From Salmonella bongori NCTC 12419 (GTDB lineage Bacteria; Pseudomonadota; Gammaproteobacteria; Enterobacterales; Enterobacteriaceae), in contig NC_015761.1 of the NCBI RefSeq assembly GCF_000252995.1, positions 2,852,001 through 2,916,000 of the forward strand: a stretch of 64,000 nt of DNA, in the 5' to 3' direction. The stretch's first letter is position 1, and each line of letters opens with the position of its first letter. Below are positions 44,906 to 54,454 of the stretch, piece by piece. Under the pieces are notes generated by a model that was not told where the DNA came from, did no database searches, and was given only the letters and a program-made list of their open reading frames with translations. Made by a program: the position numbers and the translations under genes.

Positions 44906-46423
44906 TTATTTGACCGGACGCATCGCCGGGAACAGAATAACATCACGAATAGTGTGGCTGTTAGTAAACAACATCACCATACGGTCAATACCAATTCCCA
45001 GACCCGCTGTCGGCGGTAAACCGTGTTCCAGCGCCGTCACGTAGTCTTCGTCGTAGAACATGGCCTCGTCGTCGCCTGCCGCTTTTGCATTAACCTGATC
45101 CAGGAAACGCTGCGCCTGGTCTTCCGCGTCGTTCAGCTCGCTAAAGCCGTTACCGATTTCACGACCGCCGATAAAGAACTCGAAGCGGTCAGTGATTTCC
45201 GGGTTCACATCATTACGACGCGCCAACGGAGACACTTCAGCCGGATATTCGGTAATGAAGGTCGGCTGAATCAAATGCGCTTCAGCGACTTCGTCAAAGA
45301 TCTCGGTGACGATACGGCCCAGGCCCCAGCTCTTCTCAACGTGAATGCCGATACTTTCCGCAATCGCCTTCGCGGAATCGAAGTTGTCCAGGTCAGCCAT
45401 GTCCGTTTCCGGGCGATATTTCTTGATCGCTTCACGCATGGTCAGTTTTTCAAACGGCTTGCCGAAGTCAAACACTTCATCGCCGTACGGAACCTGGGTG
45501 GTACCCAGAACATCCTGCGCCAGCGTACGGAACAGAGACTCAGTCAGTTCGATCAGGTCTTTATAGTCCGCATACGCCATGTAGAGTTCCATCATGGTGA
45601 ACTCTGGGTTATGGCGCACAGAAATGCCTTCGTTGCGGAAGTTACGGTTGATTTCGAATACGCGCTCGAAGCCGCCAACGACCAGACGCTTGAGGTACAG
45701 TTCCGGCGCGATACGCAGGTACATATCCAGATCCAGCGCATTGTGATGGGTGATAAACGGACGTGCTGACGCGCCGCCCGGGATCACCTGCATCATTGGG
45801 GTTTCGACTTCCATAAAGCCACGAGCCACCATGAACTGGCGAATGCCAGCAAGGATCTTAGAACGGGTTTTGAACGTATTACGGGATTCATCATTAGAGA
45901 TGAGATCCAAATAGCGCTGACGATAGCGTGCTTCCTGATCCTGCAGGCCGTGGAACTTATCCGGCAACGGACGCAACGCTTTGGTCAGCAGGCGCAGCTC
46001 GGTGCAGTGAATAGACAGTTCGCCAGTCTTCGTTTTGAACAGCTTGCCTTTCGCGCCGAGGATATCGCCAAGATCCCATTTTTTGAACTGATCGTTGTAA
46101 ACACCTTCCGGCAGATCGTCGCGCGCCACATACAGTTGAATGCGACCGCCGACATCCTGCAGGGTAACGAAAGAAGCTTTACCCATGATACGGCGGGTCA
46201 TCATACGCCCCGCGACGGACACTTCAATATTCAGCGCTTCCAGTTCTTCAGCTTCTTTTGCGTCGAATTCAGCGTGCAGCTGGTCTGAGGTACGGTCACG
46301 ACGGAAATCGTTCGGGAACGGGATACCCTGCTCACGCAGTGCAGCCAGCTTCTCGCGACGTGCCTTCATTTCATTGTTAAGATCGACTACCTCGTCAGCG
46401 CCCTGTGCGTTTTGTTCAGACAT
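44906..46423 (-). CDS. lysS: Lysyl-tRNA synthetase, constitutive form
   Basis: This is a class II synthetase of 505 residues. The N-terminal OB-fold anticodon domain contains VAGRMMTRRIMGKASF. Motif 2 is RNEGISVRHNPEFTMMELY and motif 3 is GLGIGIDRMVML. It lies 9 bases after prfB, forming the classic prfB-lysS operon. The inducible paralogue lysU is not in the window. Confidence 0.98.
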   Translation of the reverse strand: MSEQNAQGADEVVDLNNEMKARREKLAALREQGIPFPNDFRRDRTSDQLHAEFDAKEAEELEALNIEVSVAGRMMTRRIMGKASFVTLQDVGGRIQLYVARDDLPEGVYNDQFKKWDLGDILGAKGKLFKTKTGELSIHCTELRLLTKALRPLPDKFHGLQDQEARYRQRYLDLISNDESRNTFKTRSKILAGIRQFMVARGFMEVETPMMQVIPGGASARPFITHHNALDLDMYLRIAPELYLKRLVVGGFERVFEINRNFRNEGISVRHNPEFTMMELYMAYADYKDLIELTESLFRTLAQDVLGTTQVPYGDEVFDFGKPFEKLTMREAIKKYRPETDMADLDNFDSAKAIAESIGIHVEKSWGLGRIVTEIFDEVAEAHLIQPTFITEYPAEVSPLARRNDVNPEITDRFEFFIGGREIGNGFSELNDAEDQAQRFLDQVNAKAAGDDEAMFYDEDYVTALEHGLPPTAGLGIGIDRMVMLFTNSHTIRDVILFPAMRPVK

Positions 46424-46432
46424 GTTGATTCC

Positions 46433-47531
46433 TCATAGCCCTGCTTTCAAACTTGCTTCGATAAATTGATCCAGACTGCCGTCCAGTACTGCCTGTGTAT
46501 TGCGAGTTTCCACCCCAGTACGCAGGTCTTTAATGCGGGAATCGTCCAGGACATAGGAACGAATCTGGCTTCCCCAGCCGATATCAGACTTGTTGTCTTC
46601 CATCGCCTGTTTTTCAGCGTTCTTTTTCTGCATCTCCAGTTCATAAAGCTTCGCTTTCATCTGCTTCATGGCCTGGTCTTTGTTCTTGTGCTGCGAACGG
46701 TCGTTCTGGCACTGCGTTACGATACCAGTCGGAATGTGGGTAATACGCACCGCGGATTCTGTACGGTTAACGTGCTGACCACCTGCGCCCGACGCGCGAT
46801 ACACGTCAATGCGCAGATCCGCCGGGTTGATTTCGATATCAATATCGTCGTCCACTTCCGGGTAAACAAACGCCGAGCTAAACGAGGTATGACGGCGACC
46901 GCCGGAGTCAAACGGACTTTTACGCACCAGACGATGCACGCCGGTTTCAGTACGCAGCCAACCGTAGGCATATTCGCCAGAGATTTTGATAGTCGCGGAC
47001 TTAATACCGGCGACTTCACCTTCAGACTCTTCAATAACTTCAGTCTTAAAGCCGCGTGCTTCCGCCCAGCGCAGATACATACGCAGCAGCATGCTGGCCC
47101 AGTCCTGCGCCTCAGTACCACCAGATCCAGCTTGAATATCAAGGTAGCAATCGGCGCTATCGTACTCGCCGGAGAACATCCGACGGAATTCCAGCTGCGC
47201 CAGTTTCTCTTCCAGCGTATCCAGCTCCGCAACAGCTTCGTTAAACGTCTCTTCATCGTCGGCTTCGACCGCCAACTCCAACAGTCCGGAAACATCGTCC
47301 AGCCCCTGAGTCATTTGATCAAGCGTATCGACGATTGCTTCAAGCGATGAACGCTCTTTTCCCAGCGCCTGCGCACGCTCGGGCTCGTTCCAGACATCCG
47401 GCTGTTCCAGCTCGGCGTTTACTTCTTCCAGACGCTCTTTCTTAGCATCGTAGTCAAAGATACCCCCTAAGAACGTTGGTGCGTTCCGTGAGGTCCTGAA
47501 TGCGGTTATTTACCGGGTTAATTTCAAACAT
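46433..47531 (-). CDS. prfB: Peptide chain release factor 2, with programmed +1 frameshift
   Basis: RF2 recognises UGA and UAA. Translation starts at 47531 (MFEINPVNNRIQDLTER) and meets an in-frame TGA at 47454-47456 after 25 codons. The site AGGGGGTATCTTTGAC has an internal Shine-Dalgarno and the slippery CTT-T, giving a +1 shift at 47456. The main frame then runs 47455-46433, for 365 residues in total. The peptide-release GGQ lies in RASGAGGQHVN, and the SPF anticodon-mimic is in KSPFDSGGRRHTS. The residue before SGAGGQ (position 246) is alanine, the more active form, unlike the threonine of E. coli K-12. Confidence 0.97.
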
Positions 47532-47573
47532 GGCCTGATTTCTTTTATTTGACTTGTCAAAATGCGGTTATAA

Positions 47574-47599
47574 GGGCGAAATATTAGCGGATTTCGCCC
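47574..47599. other. Hairpin between recJ and prfB
   Basis: GGGCGAAAT and ATTTCGCCC form a 9-bp stem with an 8-base loop. On the minus strand TTATAA follows, a weak tail, so it may only partly terminate the recJ transcript before prfB. Confidence 0.5.
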
Positions 47600-47635
47600 C
47601 TTAATTACAGCGAAAGTGTTGTTAAATCGCCCGGT

Positions 47636-49369
47636 TCATAGCGGCCAAATATCATCGATAATAATCTGTAAACTACGGTTGCCGCGAAACTCGTTAATGT
47701 CCAGTTTATAAGCCAGTTCCACTTCCCGCACACTGTTATCCGGCCAACAAGTGGTATCGACATTAAAGGCAATACCATCCAGCAACGGACCGCCGCCGAT
47801 CGGCTCCACCATCACCTTGAGGTGACGCTCGCCCACCAGGCGCTGTTGCAGCAGGCGGAAACGGCCATCAAATAACGGCTCCGGGAACATCTGTCCCCAC
47901 GGTCCGGCATCCCGCAGTACCTGCGCCACTTCCATAGACATTTCCGCCGCGCTTAAGGGACCATCGGAGATTACCTCGCCTTGCAGCAGTGCGGGATCGA
48001 GCCACTCCGTCACCAGCTCACCGAAACGTTGCTGGAACAACTCGAATTTATGCGCTTCCAGCGACAATCCCGCCGCCATTGCATGACCGCCGAATTTGAT
48101 CATCAGGTCAGGGTAGAGCGTATCCAACCGTTCCAGCGCATCGCGCATATGCAACCCCTGAATAGAACGGCCTGAGCCTTTAAGCGTGCCGTCGCCAGCA
48201 GGGGCAAAGGCGATCACCGGACGATGAAAACGCTCTTTAATGCGTGACGCCAGAATCCCCACCACGCCCTGATGCCATTCAGGATGATACATCGCCAGAC
48301 CGCCAGGCAGCGCATCACAACTGCGCTCAAGCTTTTCGCACAGGACAAGCGCTTCCGCCTGCATCCCCTGTTCAATTTCTTTGCGCGTCTGGTTAAGCGC
48401 ATCCAGTTCGCTGGCCAGGACCCGCGCTTCGCCGAGGTTATCGCATAAGAGTAATGCTACTCCGACAGACATATCGTCCAGCCTGCCGGCGGCATTCAGA
48501 CGCGGCCCCAGAGCGAAGCCTAAATCACTGGCGGCGAGCTGTTGCGGATCGCGATTCGATATCTCCAGCAGTGCTTTAATTCCGGGCCGACATTTCCCGG
48601 CACGAATACGACTTAACCCTTGCCATGTCAGAATACGGTTGTTGGCATCCAGCGGCACCACGTCCGCTACCGTTCCCAACGCCACTAAATCCAGTAACTC
48701 CGCCAGGTTTGGCGGCGCGATACCGCATTCGTCAAACCATCCTTTATCGCGTAAAAATGTCCGTAACGCCAGCATCAGATAAAACGCTACACCGACGCCC
48801 GCCAGCGACTTAGAGGGAAACTCGCAGTCGCGTAGATTGGGATTAATAATCGCTTCGGCATCCGGCAACGTGTCGCCAGGGAGATGGTGATCGGTCACAA
48901 TCACCGGGATTCCCAACGCTTTTGCGTGCGCTACGCCTGCATGGGAGGAAATACCGTTGTCTACCGTGACAATAAGCTGTGCGCCACGCGCCCTGGCCTG
49001 ATCGACCACTTCCGGGCTTAAACCATAGCCATCTTCAAAGCGATTAGGCACCAGATAACTGATGTTATCACATCCCAGCGCACGCATTCCCAATACGCTT
49101 AAGGCAGTACTGGTCGCGCCGTCAGCGTCAAAATCGCCAACAACAATAATGCGAAGCCCTTCACGAAAAGCGTCGTAGAGGATCTCCACCGCGTTATCAA
49201 TACCGCTAAGCTGCTGCCAGGGCAGCATTCCTTTCACGCTGCGCTCCAGCTCGCGAGCGCTACGTACGCCCCGGCTGGCATATAAACGTCGCAGTAATGG
49301 AGGAAGCTCGGCAGGTAGATCCGCCGTCTCATCAGCCTCGCGCCGACGAAGTTGTCTCTGTTGTTTCAC
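47636..49369 (-). CDS. recJ: RecJ, single-strand 5'-3' exonuclease
   Basis: RecJ acts in RecF-pathway recombination and mismatch repair. The 577-residue DHH-family protein has VVGDFDADGATSTAL (motif I), the DHH motif in VTDHHLPGD and the DHHA1 motif GGHAMAAGLSL. It lies 5 bases after dsbC, in the run xerD-dsbC-recJ-prfB-lysS. Confidence 0.98.
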   Translation of the reverse strand: MKQQRQLRRREADETADLPAELPPLLRRLYASRGVRSARELERSVKGMLPWQQLSGIDNAVEILYDAFREGLRIIVVGDFDADGATSTALSVLGMRALGCDNISYLVPNRFEDGYGLSPEVVDQARARGAQLIVTVDNGISSHAGVAHAKALGIPVIVTDHHLPGDTLPDAEAIINPNLRDCEFPSKSLAGVGVAFYLMLALRTFLRDKGWFDECGIAPPNLAELLDLVALGTVADVVPLDANNRILTWQGLSRIRAGKCRPGIKALLEISNRDPQQLAASDLGFALGPRLNAAGRLDDMSVGVALLLCDNLGEARVLASELDALNQTRKEIEQGMQAEALVLCEKLERSCDALPGGLAMYHPEWHQGVVGILASRIKERFHRPVIAFAPAGDGTLKGSGRSIQGLHMRDALERLDTLYPDLMIKFGGHAMAAGLSLEAHKFELFQQRFGELVTEWLDPALLQGEVISDGPLSAAEMSMEVAQVLRDAGPWGQMFPEPLFDGRFRLLQQRLVGERHLKVMVEPIGGGPLLDGIAFNVDTTCWPDNSVREVELAYKLDINEFRGNRSLQIIIDDIWPL

Positions 49370-49374
49370 GCGTA

Positions 49375-50088
49375 TTATTTACCACTGGTCTGTTTCTGAT
49401 GTTCATCGAGAAACGCTTTCATCTCTTTCGGTCCCTGATAACCAGGCACCACATAACCATTACTCAATACAATGGCTGGCGTACCGCTCACGCCCAGTTG
49501 CACTCCCAACGCATAATGGGCGGCGATGTTCACATCGCAGCTTGCCGGTTTCACGCCCTTACCCGCCATAGCGTCATCAAAGGCTTTGTTTTTGTCTTTG
49601 GCGCACCAGATAGCTTTCATATCCTGTTCCGCCTGGCTTTCCAGCCCCTGACGCGGGAAAGCCAAATAACGTACCGTAATCCCCAGGGCGTTATAGTCTT
49701 TCATCTCTTCATGTAACTTATGGCAATAACCGCAAGTGATATCAGTAAAAACGGTTATGACATGTTTCTCATCCGGCGCTTTGTAAACGATCATCTCTTT
49801 TTCCAGCGCATTAAGCTGCCCCATCAACAGCTTATTCGTCACGTTTAGCGGATGCGCGCCGCTCACGTCATACATCGGCCCCTGAATAATATGTTTGCCG
49901 TCATCAGTAACATACAGTACGCCGCTGTTCGTCATGACGGTTTTCATGCCGGCCACCGGCGACGGTTGAATTTCCGTACTTTGAACGCCAAGCTTAGTCA
50001 GCGACTGACGGATAGCCGCATCATCCGCATGCGCCATTCCTGAAAACGCCGCCGCCAGTAAAGTGAACATCATAAAACGCTTTTTCAT
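49375..50088 (-). CDS. dsbC: DsbC, periplasmic disulfide isomerase
   Basis: This is a 237-residue V-shaped dimeric isomerase that corrects wrong disulfides. The signal peptide ends near residue 21 (GMAHA), the N-terminal dimerisation domain follows, and the thioredoxin domain carries the active site CGYC in TDITCGYCHKL. A second cysteine pair is in WCAKD and ASCDVN. It is spaced 23 bases from xerD and 5 from recJ. Confidence 0.98.
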   Translation of the reverse strand: MKKRFMMFTLLAAAFSGMAHADDAAIRQSLTKLGVQSTEIQPSPVAGMKTVMTNSGVLYVTDDGKHIIQGPMYDVSGAHPLNVTNKLLMGQLNALEKEMIVYKAPDEKHVITVFTDITCGYCHKLHEEMKDYNALGITVRYLAFPRQGLESQAEQDMKAIWCAKDKNKAFDDAMAGKGVKPASCDVNIAAHYALGVQLGVSGTPAIVLSNGYVVPGYQGPKEMKAFLDEHQKQTSGK

Positions 50089-50111
50089 AAACTATCCTTT
50101 CCTGTCAGCAC

Positions 50112-51008
50112 TCATGCCCGCGGATGGTGCTGTTGATGAAGTTGACGCAAACGCTCCGTTGCGACATGCGTATAAATTTGTGTCGTCGAAAGATCGCTAT
50201 GTCCGAGCAGCATTTGTACGACGCGTAAATCAGCGCCGTGATTCAGCAAATGCGTGGCGAAAGCGTGGCGTAAAACGTGCGGCGACAGTTTTTCACTATC
50301 AATTTCAGCCAGCGTCGCATAATGTTTAATACGGTGCCAAAAAGTCTGTCGCGTCATCTGCTGCGCACGCTGGCTAGGGAACAATACGTCTATTGAGACG
50401 CCATTGAGTAGCCAGGGACGCCCATGCTCCAGATACGTCTCCAGCCAGTACACGGCCTCTTCGCCTAATGGCACCAGGCGCTCTTTATTGCCTTTACCAA
50501 TAACCCGCACAACGCCCTGCCGCAGACTGATATCACTCATCGTTAACCCCACCAGCTCCGACACGCGCAAACCGGTCGCGTACAGCACTTCCAGCATAGC
50601 TTTATCGCGCAACTCTAAAGGCTGATCAATAAGCGGCGCCTGCAAGAGCCGTTCAACCTGCGTTTCGCTAAGATCTTTCGGCAAACGCTGTGGAAGTTTG
50701 GGCGAAGCTAACTGCGCGCTCGGGTCGTCCTCACGATACTTTTCACGGTACAGATATTGGAAAAAACGCCGCATAGCGCTTAACAGACGCGCGGAGCTTG
50801 TCGCTTTGTATCCACCCTCCACCCGCTCAGCCAACAGCGTTTGTAAATCATCAGCCTGTGCCGTCGCAAGCGATTTTCCGCGATGATGCAACCATTCGAC
50901 GACCATCGATAAATCGCGACGATACGCGCTTAATGTATTTTCCGCCAGATTTCGTTCCAGCCACAGCGCATCCAGAAACTGTTCAATACGCGCTAAATCC
51001 TGTTTCAC
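50112..51008 (-). CDS. xerD: XerD, site-specific tyrosine recombinase
   Basis: XerD, with XerC, resolves chromosome dimers at dif. The 298-residue protein has the N-terminal core-binding domain and catalytic residues in ATGLRVSEL (Arg), GKGNKERLVPL (Lys), SPHVLRHAFATHLL (His, Arg), MLLGHSDLSTTQIY (His and the Tyr nucleophile). It is a core gene, not a sign of a mobile element. It heads the leftward operon and is divergent from fldB. Confidence 0.98.
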   Translation of the reverse strand: MKQDLARIEQFLDALWLERNLAENTLSAYRRDLSMVVEWLHHRGKSLATAQADDLQTLLAERVEGGYKATSSARLLSAMRRFFQYLYREKYREDDPSAQLASPKLPQRLPKDLSETQVERLLQAPLIDQPLELRDKAMLEVLYATGLRVSELVGLTMSDISLRQGVVRVIGKGNKERLVPLGEEAVYWLETYLEHGRPWLLNGVSIDVLFPSQRAQQMTRQTFWHRIKHYATLAEIDSEKLSPHVLRHAFATHLLNHGADLRVVQMLLGHSDLSTTQIYTHVATERLRQLHQQHHPRA

Positions 51009-51120
51009 TCGCGTCCCCTACTTCACGCTGACTTTTGGTGCATTATGCCTCATTGTGCCGTGAATGCAGCGATTCTGTTACACTACTCGCAACGCTATAG
51101 CAGAATCGAGATGTAACGTA

Positions 51121-51642
51121 ATGAACATGGGTCTTTTTTATGGTTCCAGCACGTGCTACACCGAGATGGCCGCAGAGAAAATTCGCGATATTCTCGGCCC
51201 GGAGCTGGTGACATTACATAACCTCAAGGACGACGCCCCCACCTTAATGGAGCAGTACGATGTACTCATTTTAGGCATCCCGACCTGGGATTTTGGCGAA
51301 ATTCAGGAGGACTGGGAAGCCGTCTGGAATCAATTAGACGATCTCAATCTGGAAGGCAAAATCGTTGCGCTTTATGGAATGGGCGACCAACTCGGCTACG
51401 GTGAGTGGTTCCTGGATGCGCTGGGTATGCTGCATGACAAACTTGCCACCAAAGGTGTTAAATTTGTCGGTTACTGGCCCACGGAAGGCTACGAATTTAC
51501 CAGCAATAAACCGGTCATCGCCGATGGACAACTGTTTGTCGGTCTGGCGCTGGATGAAACCAACCAGTACGATCTCAGCGATGAGCGTATCCAGGCCTGG
51601 TGTGAGCAAATTCTGGGCGAAATGGCCGAACACTACACCTGA
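51121..51642 (+). CDS. fldB: Flavodoxin 2
   Basis: FldB is a 173-residue long-chain flavodoxin that binds FMN and carries low-potential electrons. The phosphate loop is GSSTCYTEMAAEKI, and the isoalloxazine loops include PTWDFGEIQEDW and GDQLGYGEWFLDALG. The start at 51121 (MNMGLFYG) matches E. coli; the upstream frame lacks support. It is convergent with ygfX. Confidence 0.96.
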   Translation: MNMGLFYGSSTCYTEMAAEKIRDILGPELVTLHNLKDDAPTLMEQYDVLILGIPTWDFGEIQEDWEAVWNQLDDLNLEGKIVALYGMGDQLGYGEWFLDALGMLHDKLATKGVKFVGYWPTEGYEFTSNKPVIADGQLFVGLALDETNQYDLSDERIQAWCEQILGEMAEHYT

Positions 51643-51693
51643 AGCTTTATCTGCTGCGTTTACCTCTCGACGGAACCGAATTGCGCTGTTCCG

Positions 51694-52107
51694 TCAGTGT
51701 TGGCCCGATAGTGGTTGTTGCAACATGACACGGCGTAACTCACGCCATTCCGCCTCTTCCATGCTATCCGCCGCCAGCCATAAATGCTGATGACGTCCGG
51801 ACTCGGCGCGTAAACGCAACACCATCCCGCTGTTCAGTAACCAGGGCGGGCGCAGGAGCACCCAGTCTTCCCCCTGCCAGCGTAAGCGCCCATCCATTAG
51901 CAGCTTGATCTCTCCCTGACAGGTATTAATCCGGCGCTGACTACGAACGCAGTCAAACACCACCAGCGACAGTAGCATCATCCACAATGGGGTATAACTC
52001 AACGGCCAGGGCATCAATAAAATTACCGCGGCAACCAGCCCATGAATGAGCAATGAGATCCACTGAGCGCGCCATGAGACGCGTAAATCAGATTGCCACA
52101 GGACCAC
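51694..52107 (-). CDS. ygfX: YgfX (CptA), inner-membrane protein paired with SdhE
   Basis: This is a 137-residue protein with two membrane helices near the N-terminus (SLLIHGLVAAVILLMPW, TPLWMMLLSLVVF) and a soluble C-terminal part. E. coli YgfX has been proposed as a toxin acting on MreB and FtsZ, but other work in Serratia links it to SdhE. Its start overlaps sdhE by 20 bases, giving tight coupling. Confidence 0.92.
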   Translation of the reverse strand: MVLWQSDLRVSWRAQWISLLIHGLVAAVILLMPWPLSYTPLWMMLLSLVVFDCVRSQRRINTCQGEIKLLMDGRLRWQGEDWVLLRPPWLLNSGMVLRLRAESGRHQHLWLAADSMEEAEWRELRRVMLQQPLSGQH

Positions 52108-52354
52108 GTTCCCGATTCCGTGTCTGAATGAGTCGGACCATCTGTTCCAGCTCAGCGTCAGCCGGTTTACCGTGATTCATCAACCAGTTAAATAAATCCG
52201 GGTCATCACTCTGCAACAAACGGACAAAAATACGCTTTTCTTCGTCGCTTAAACTATCGTACTCATGTTCAAAAAACGGCATGATGGAAATATCAAGTTC
52301 GCGCATACCGCGACGACATGCCCAGTGAATACGTGCTTTATTGTGAATATCCAT
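52088..52354 (-). CDS. sdhE: SdhE (YgfY/CptB), FAD assembly factor
   Basis: This is an 88-residue soluble protein that promotes covalent flavinylation of SdhA and FrdA. The required RGxxE motif is present in WACRRGMRELDISI. It overlaps ygfX downstream, and both are divergent from ygfZ, another protein of redox and iron-sulfur maintenance. Confidence 0.95.
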   Translation of the reverse strand: MDIHNKARIHWACRRGMRELDISIMPFFEHEYDSLSDEEKRIFVRLLQSDDPDLFNWLMNHGKPADAELEQMVRLIQTRNRERGPVAI

Positions 52355-52468
52355 GTTCTTCCTGCCTCACGAAAATGAAGTACCCTATTGTAACGTGTTT
52401 TTGCCGTTGTTTTACGGGAATATCAGGAATCTGGAGGCCGATCGTGAAATAAAAAGCAAGGAATCAAT

Positions 52469-52531
52469 ATGTTCACCCGTTTTGGATACCGCCTCGCAAA
52501 ACGATCAATCCGCTCTCAATGGGCTATTTAA
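52469..52531 (+). CDS. Possible 20-residue basic leader peptide before ygfZ
   Basis: ATG at 52469 has AAGGA six bases upstream and opens a frame reading MFTRFGYRLAKRSIRSQWAI, then TAA. It has six basic residues and ends within the first copy of an 11-bp direct repeat. It lies 69 bases before the ygfZ start. There is no homology that I recognise, so it may be chance. Confidence 0.25.
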   Translation: MFTRFGYRLAKRSIRSQWAI

Positions 52532-52550
52532 AGCACTTGCAATGGGCTAT
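52517..52550 (+). repeat. 11-bp direct repeat upstream of ygfZ
   Basis: CAATGGGCTAT occurs at 52517-52527 and 52540-52550, a 23-base period, 50-85 bases before the ygfZ start. Confidence 0.6.
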
Positions 52551-52600
52551 GGCTCTTTTACCATTAACCATTATTGTTGCAGCTAACCAGGACATTATTT

Positions 52601-53581
52601 ATGGCTTTTACCTCCTTTCCCCCACGCCATCCTTCAGCGTCATCCCGACTGCCGCTGACGCTGATCGCGCTTGACGACTGGGCGCTGTCGACTATCACCG
52701 GCGCAGACAGTGAAAAGTATATTCAGGGCCAGGTCACTGCTGACGTAAGCCTGATGACTGAACAGCAACACCTTCTGGCCGCCCACTGCGATGCTAAAGG
52801 TAAGATGTGGAGCACCCTTCGTCTGTTCCGTGAGAGCGAAGGATTTGCCTGGATTGAGCGCCGTAGCGTGCGTGAAGCACAATTAACGGAGCTGAAAAAG
52901 TATGCCGTATTTTCCAAAGTGGTTATTGCGCCGGATGACGACCGCGTATTGCTTGGTGTGGCAGGTTTTCAGGCTCGCGCGGCGCTGGCTAATGTGTTTA
53001 ACATGTTACCTGATCGCGAAAATCAAGTCGTCAGAGACGGCGCTTCCACGCTACTGTGGTTTGAGCATCCGGCGGAGCGATTCCTGCTTGTCACTGATGT
53101 CACTACGGTAAACATGCTAACAGAGAAGTTGCACGGCGAAGCCGAACTCAATAACAGTCAGCAGTGGCTGGCATTGGATATTGAAGCAGGCATACCGGTG
53201 ATCGATGCGGCGAACAGCGGTCAGTTTATCCCCCAGGCGACTAACCTTCAGGCGCTGGGCGGCATCAGCTTTAAGAAAGGGTGTTACACTGGCCAGGAGA
53301 TGGTGGCGCGGGCAAAATTCCGTGGCGCCAATAAACGTGCGCTTTGGTTACTGGCGGGTAAAGCCAGCCGGGTACCTGAAACGGGAGAAGATCTGGAGTT
53401 GCAGATGGGTGAGAACTGGCGTCGTACCGGAACCATTCTGGCAGCGGCGCAGTTGGACGATGGTCAATTGTTAGTTCAGGCAGTCATGAATAACGATTTA
53501 GAGGCCGAAAGCGTCTTTCGCGTCCGTGACGATGCAAACACACTGCATATCGTCCCATTGCCTTACTCGCTGGAAGAGTGA
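52601..53581 (+). CDS. ygfZ: YgfZ, folate-binding iron-sulfur cluster protein
   Basis: This is a 326-residue GcvT-like protein that uses tetrahydrofolate to support certain iron-sulfur enzymes such as MiaB. The signature KGCYTGQE is present, with its essential cysteine. The ATG at 52601 (MAFTSFPPRHP) matches E. coli; the nine-codon upstream extension is unsupported. It is divergent from sdhE and followed by a REP-like hairpin. Confidence 0.95.
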   Translation: MAFTSFPPRHPSASSRLPLTLIALDDWALSTITGADSEKYIQGQVTADVSLMTEQQHLLAAHCDAKGKMWSTLRLFRESEGFAWIERRSVREAQLTELKKYAVFSKVVIAPDDDRVLLGVAGFQARAALANVFNMLPDRENQVVRDGASTLLWFEHPAERFLLVTDVTTVNMLTEKLHGEAELNNSQQWLALDIEAGIPVIDAANSGQFIPQATNLQALGGISFKKGCYTGQEMVARAKFRGANKRALWLLAGKASRVPETGEDLELQMGENWRRTGTILAAAQLDDGQLLVQAVMNNDLEAESVFRVRDDANTLHIVPLPYSLEE

Positions 53582-53597
53582 TAGCGCGGTTAAAAAC

Positions 53598-53622
53598 GCC
53601 GGATAACACTGCGTTATCCGGC
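53598..53622. repeat. REP-like hairpin between ygfZ and trhA
   Basis: GCCGGATAAC and GTTATCCGGC form a perfect 10-bp stem with a 5-base loop, between convergent genes. It is likely a minimal REP unit acting as a two-way terminator or mRNA stabiliser. Confidence 0.75.
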
Positions 53623-53631
53623 ATTAAGAAA

Positions 53632-54288
53632 TTACGCCTGCCCTACGTACAGATAGATTGCCAGGAAGTGACACACGCTACCGCCCAGCACGAAGCCGTG
53701 CCAGATAGCGTGGTTATAAGGTATACGTTTACAAACATAGAAAATCACGCCCAGCGAATAGACCACACCGCCTACCGCCAACAACGTTACGCCACCTATC
53801 GCCAGCTTGATCGCCAGCTGATAAACCACAATCAGCGATAACCAGCCCATCGTCAAATACGTAACCAACGAAAGCACTTTAAAGCGGTGCGCAATCGTTA
53901 ATTTAAAGAGGATACCGAGTAACGCCAGGCTCCAGATAACAATCATCAGCCCCCGCGCCAGCGGCGAATCCAGGCCTACCAGTAGAAATGGTGTATAGGT
54001 TCCGGCAATGAGCAGGTAAATAGCACAGTGATCAAACTTCTTTAACCAGATTTTTGCCCGCTGATGGGGAACGGCATGATACAACGTTGAGGCAAGGAAC
54101 AGCAGGATCATACTCCCGCCATATAAACTATAACTGGCGATAGCGGTCATACCAGCATTCGCCTCTACCGCCTGGACCAACAAGAGCACCAGGCCGACAA
54201 TCCCGAATACCAATCCAATGCCGTGGCTAATACTGTTGGCGATTTCCTCAGCCAGCGAATATCCCTGCGCCATTAATGGTTTTTCCAC
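53632..54288 (-). CDS. trhA: TrhA (YqfA), hemolysin III-family membrane protein
   Basis: This is a 218-residue seven-helix PAQR/hemolysin III protein of the inner membrane, implicated in membrane homeostasis in E. coli. Conserved residues are in EEIANSISHGIGL, FLASTLYHAVPH and YNHAIWHGFVLGGSVCHFLA, the histidines forming the metal site. The start is GTG at 54288 with GGAG nine bases upstream. Confidence 0.93.
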   Translation of the reverse strand: MEKPLMAQGYSLAEEIANSISHGIGLVFGIVGLVLLLVQAVEANAGMTAIASYSLYGGSMILLFLASTLYHAVPHQRAKIWLKKFDHCAIYLLIAGTYTPFLLVGLDSPLARGLMIVIWSLALLGILFKLTIAHRFKVLSLVTYLTMGWLSLIVVYQLAIKLAIGGVTLLAVGGVVYSLGVIFYVCKRIPYNHAIWHGFVLGGSVCHFLAIYLYVGQA

Positions 54289-54454
54289 TATAACTTACTC
54301 CGGTGAAACGTTCATAATGATGAACAGCTTCTCTAGCGTAACTGAGAATGGTTCCAGTGAACACATGTTAGCTAAAATAAATCCGTAAAATTAAATTATC
54401 TTTAAAATTCAATAAATTATCAGACAAAATTCAACTAACAATTGTCCATAATTA

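Noticed and set aside
47454..47456. Apparent nonsense mutation early in prfB
   Set aside because: It is the programmed frameshift stop with its full stimulatory context, not an error.
50112..51008. Tyrosine recombinase as a mobile-element marker
   Set aside because: It is the housekeeping XerD in its conserved operon with dsbC and recJ.
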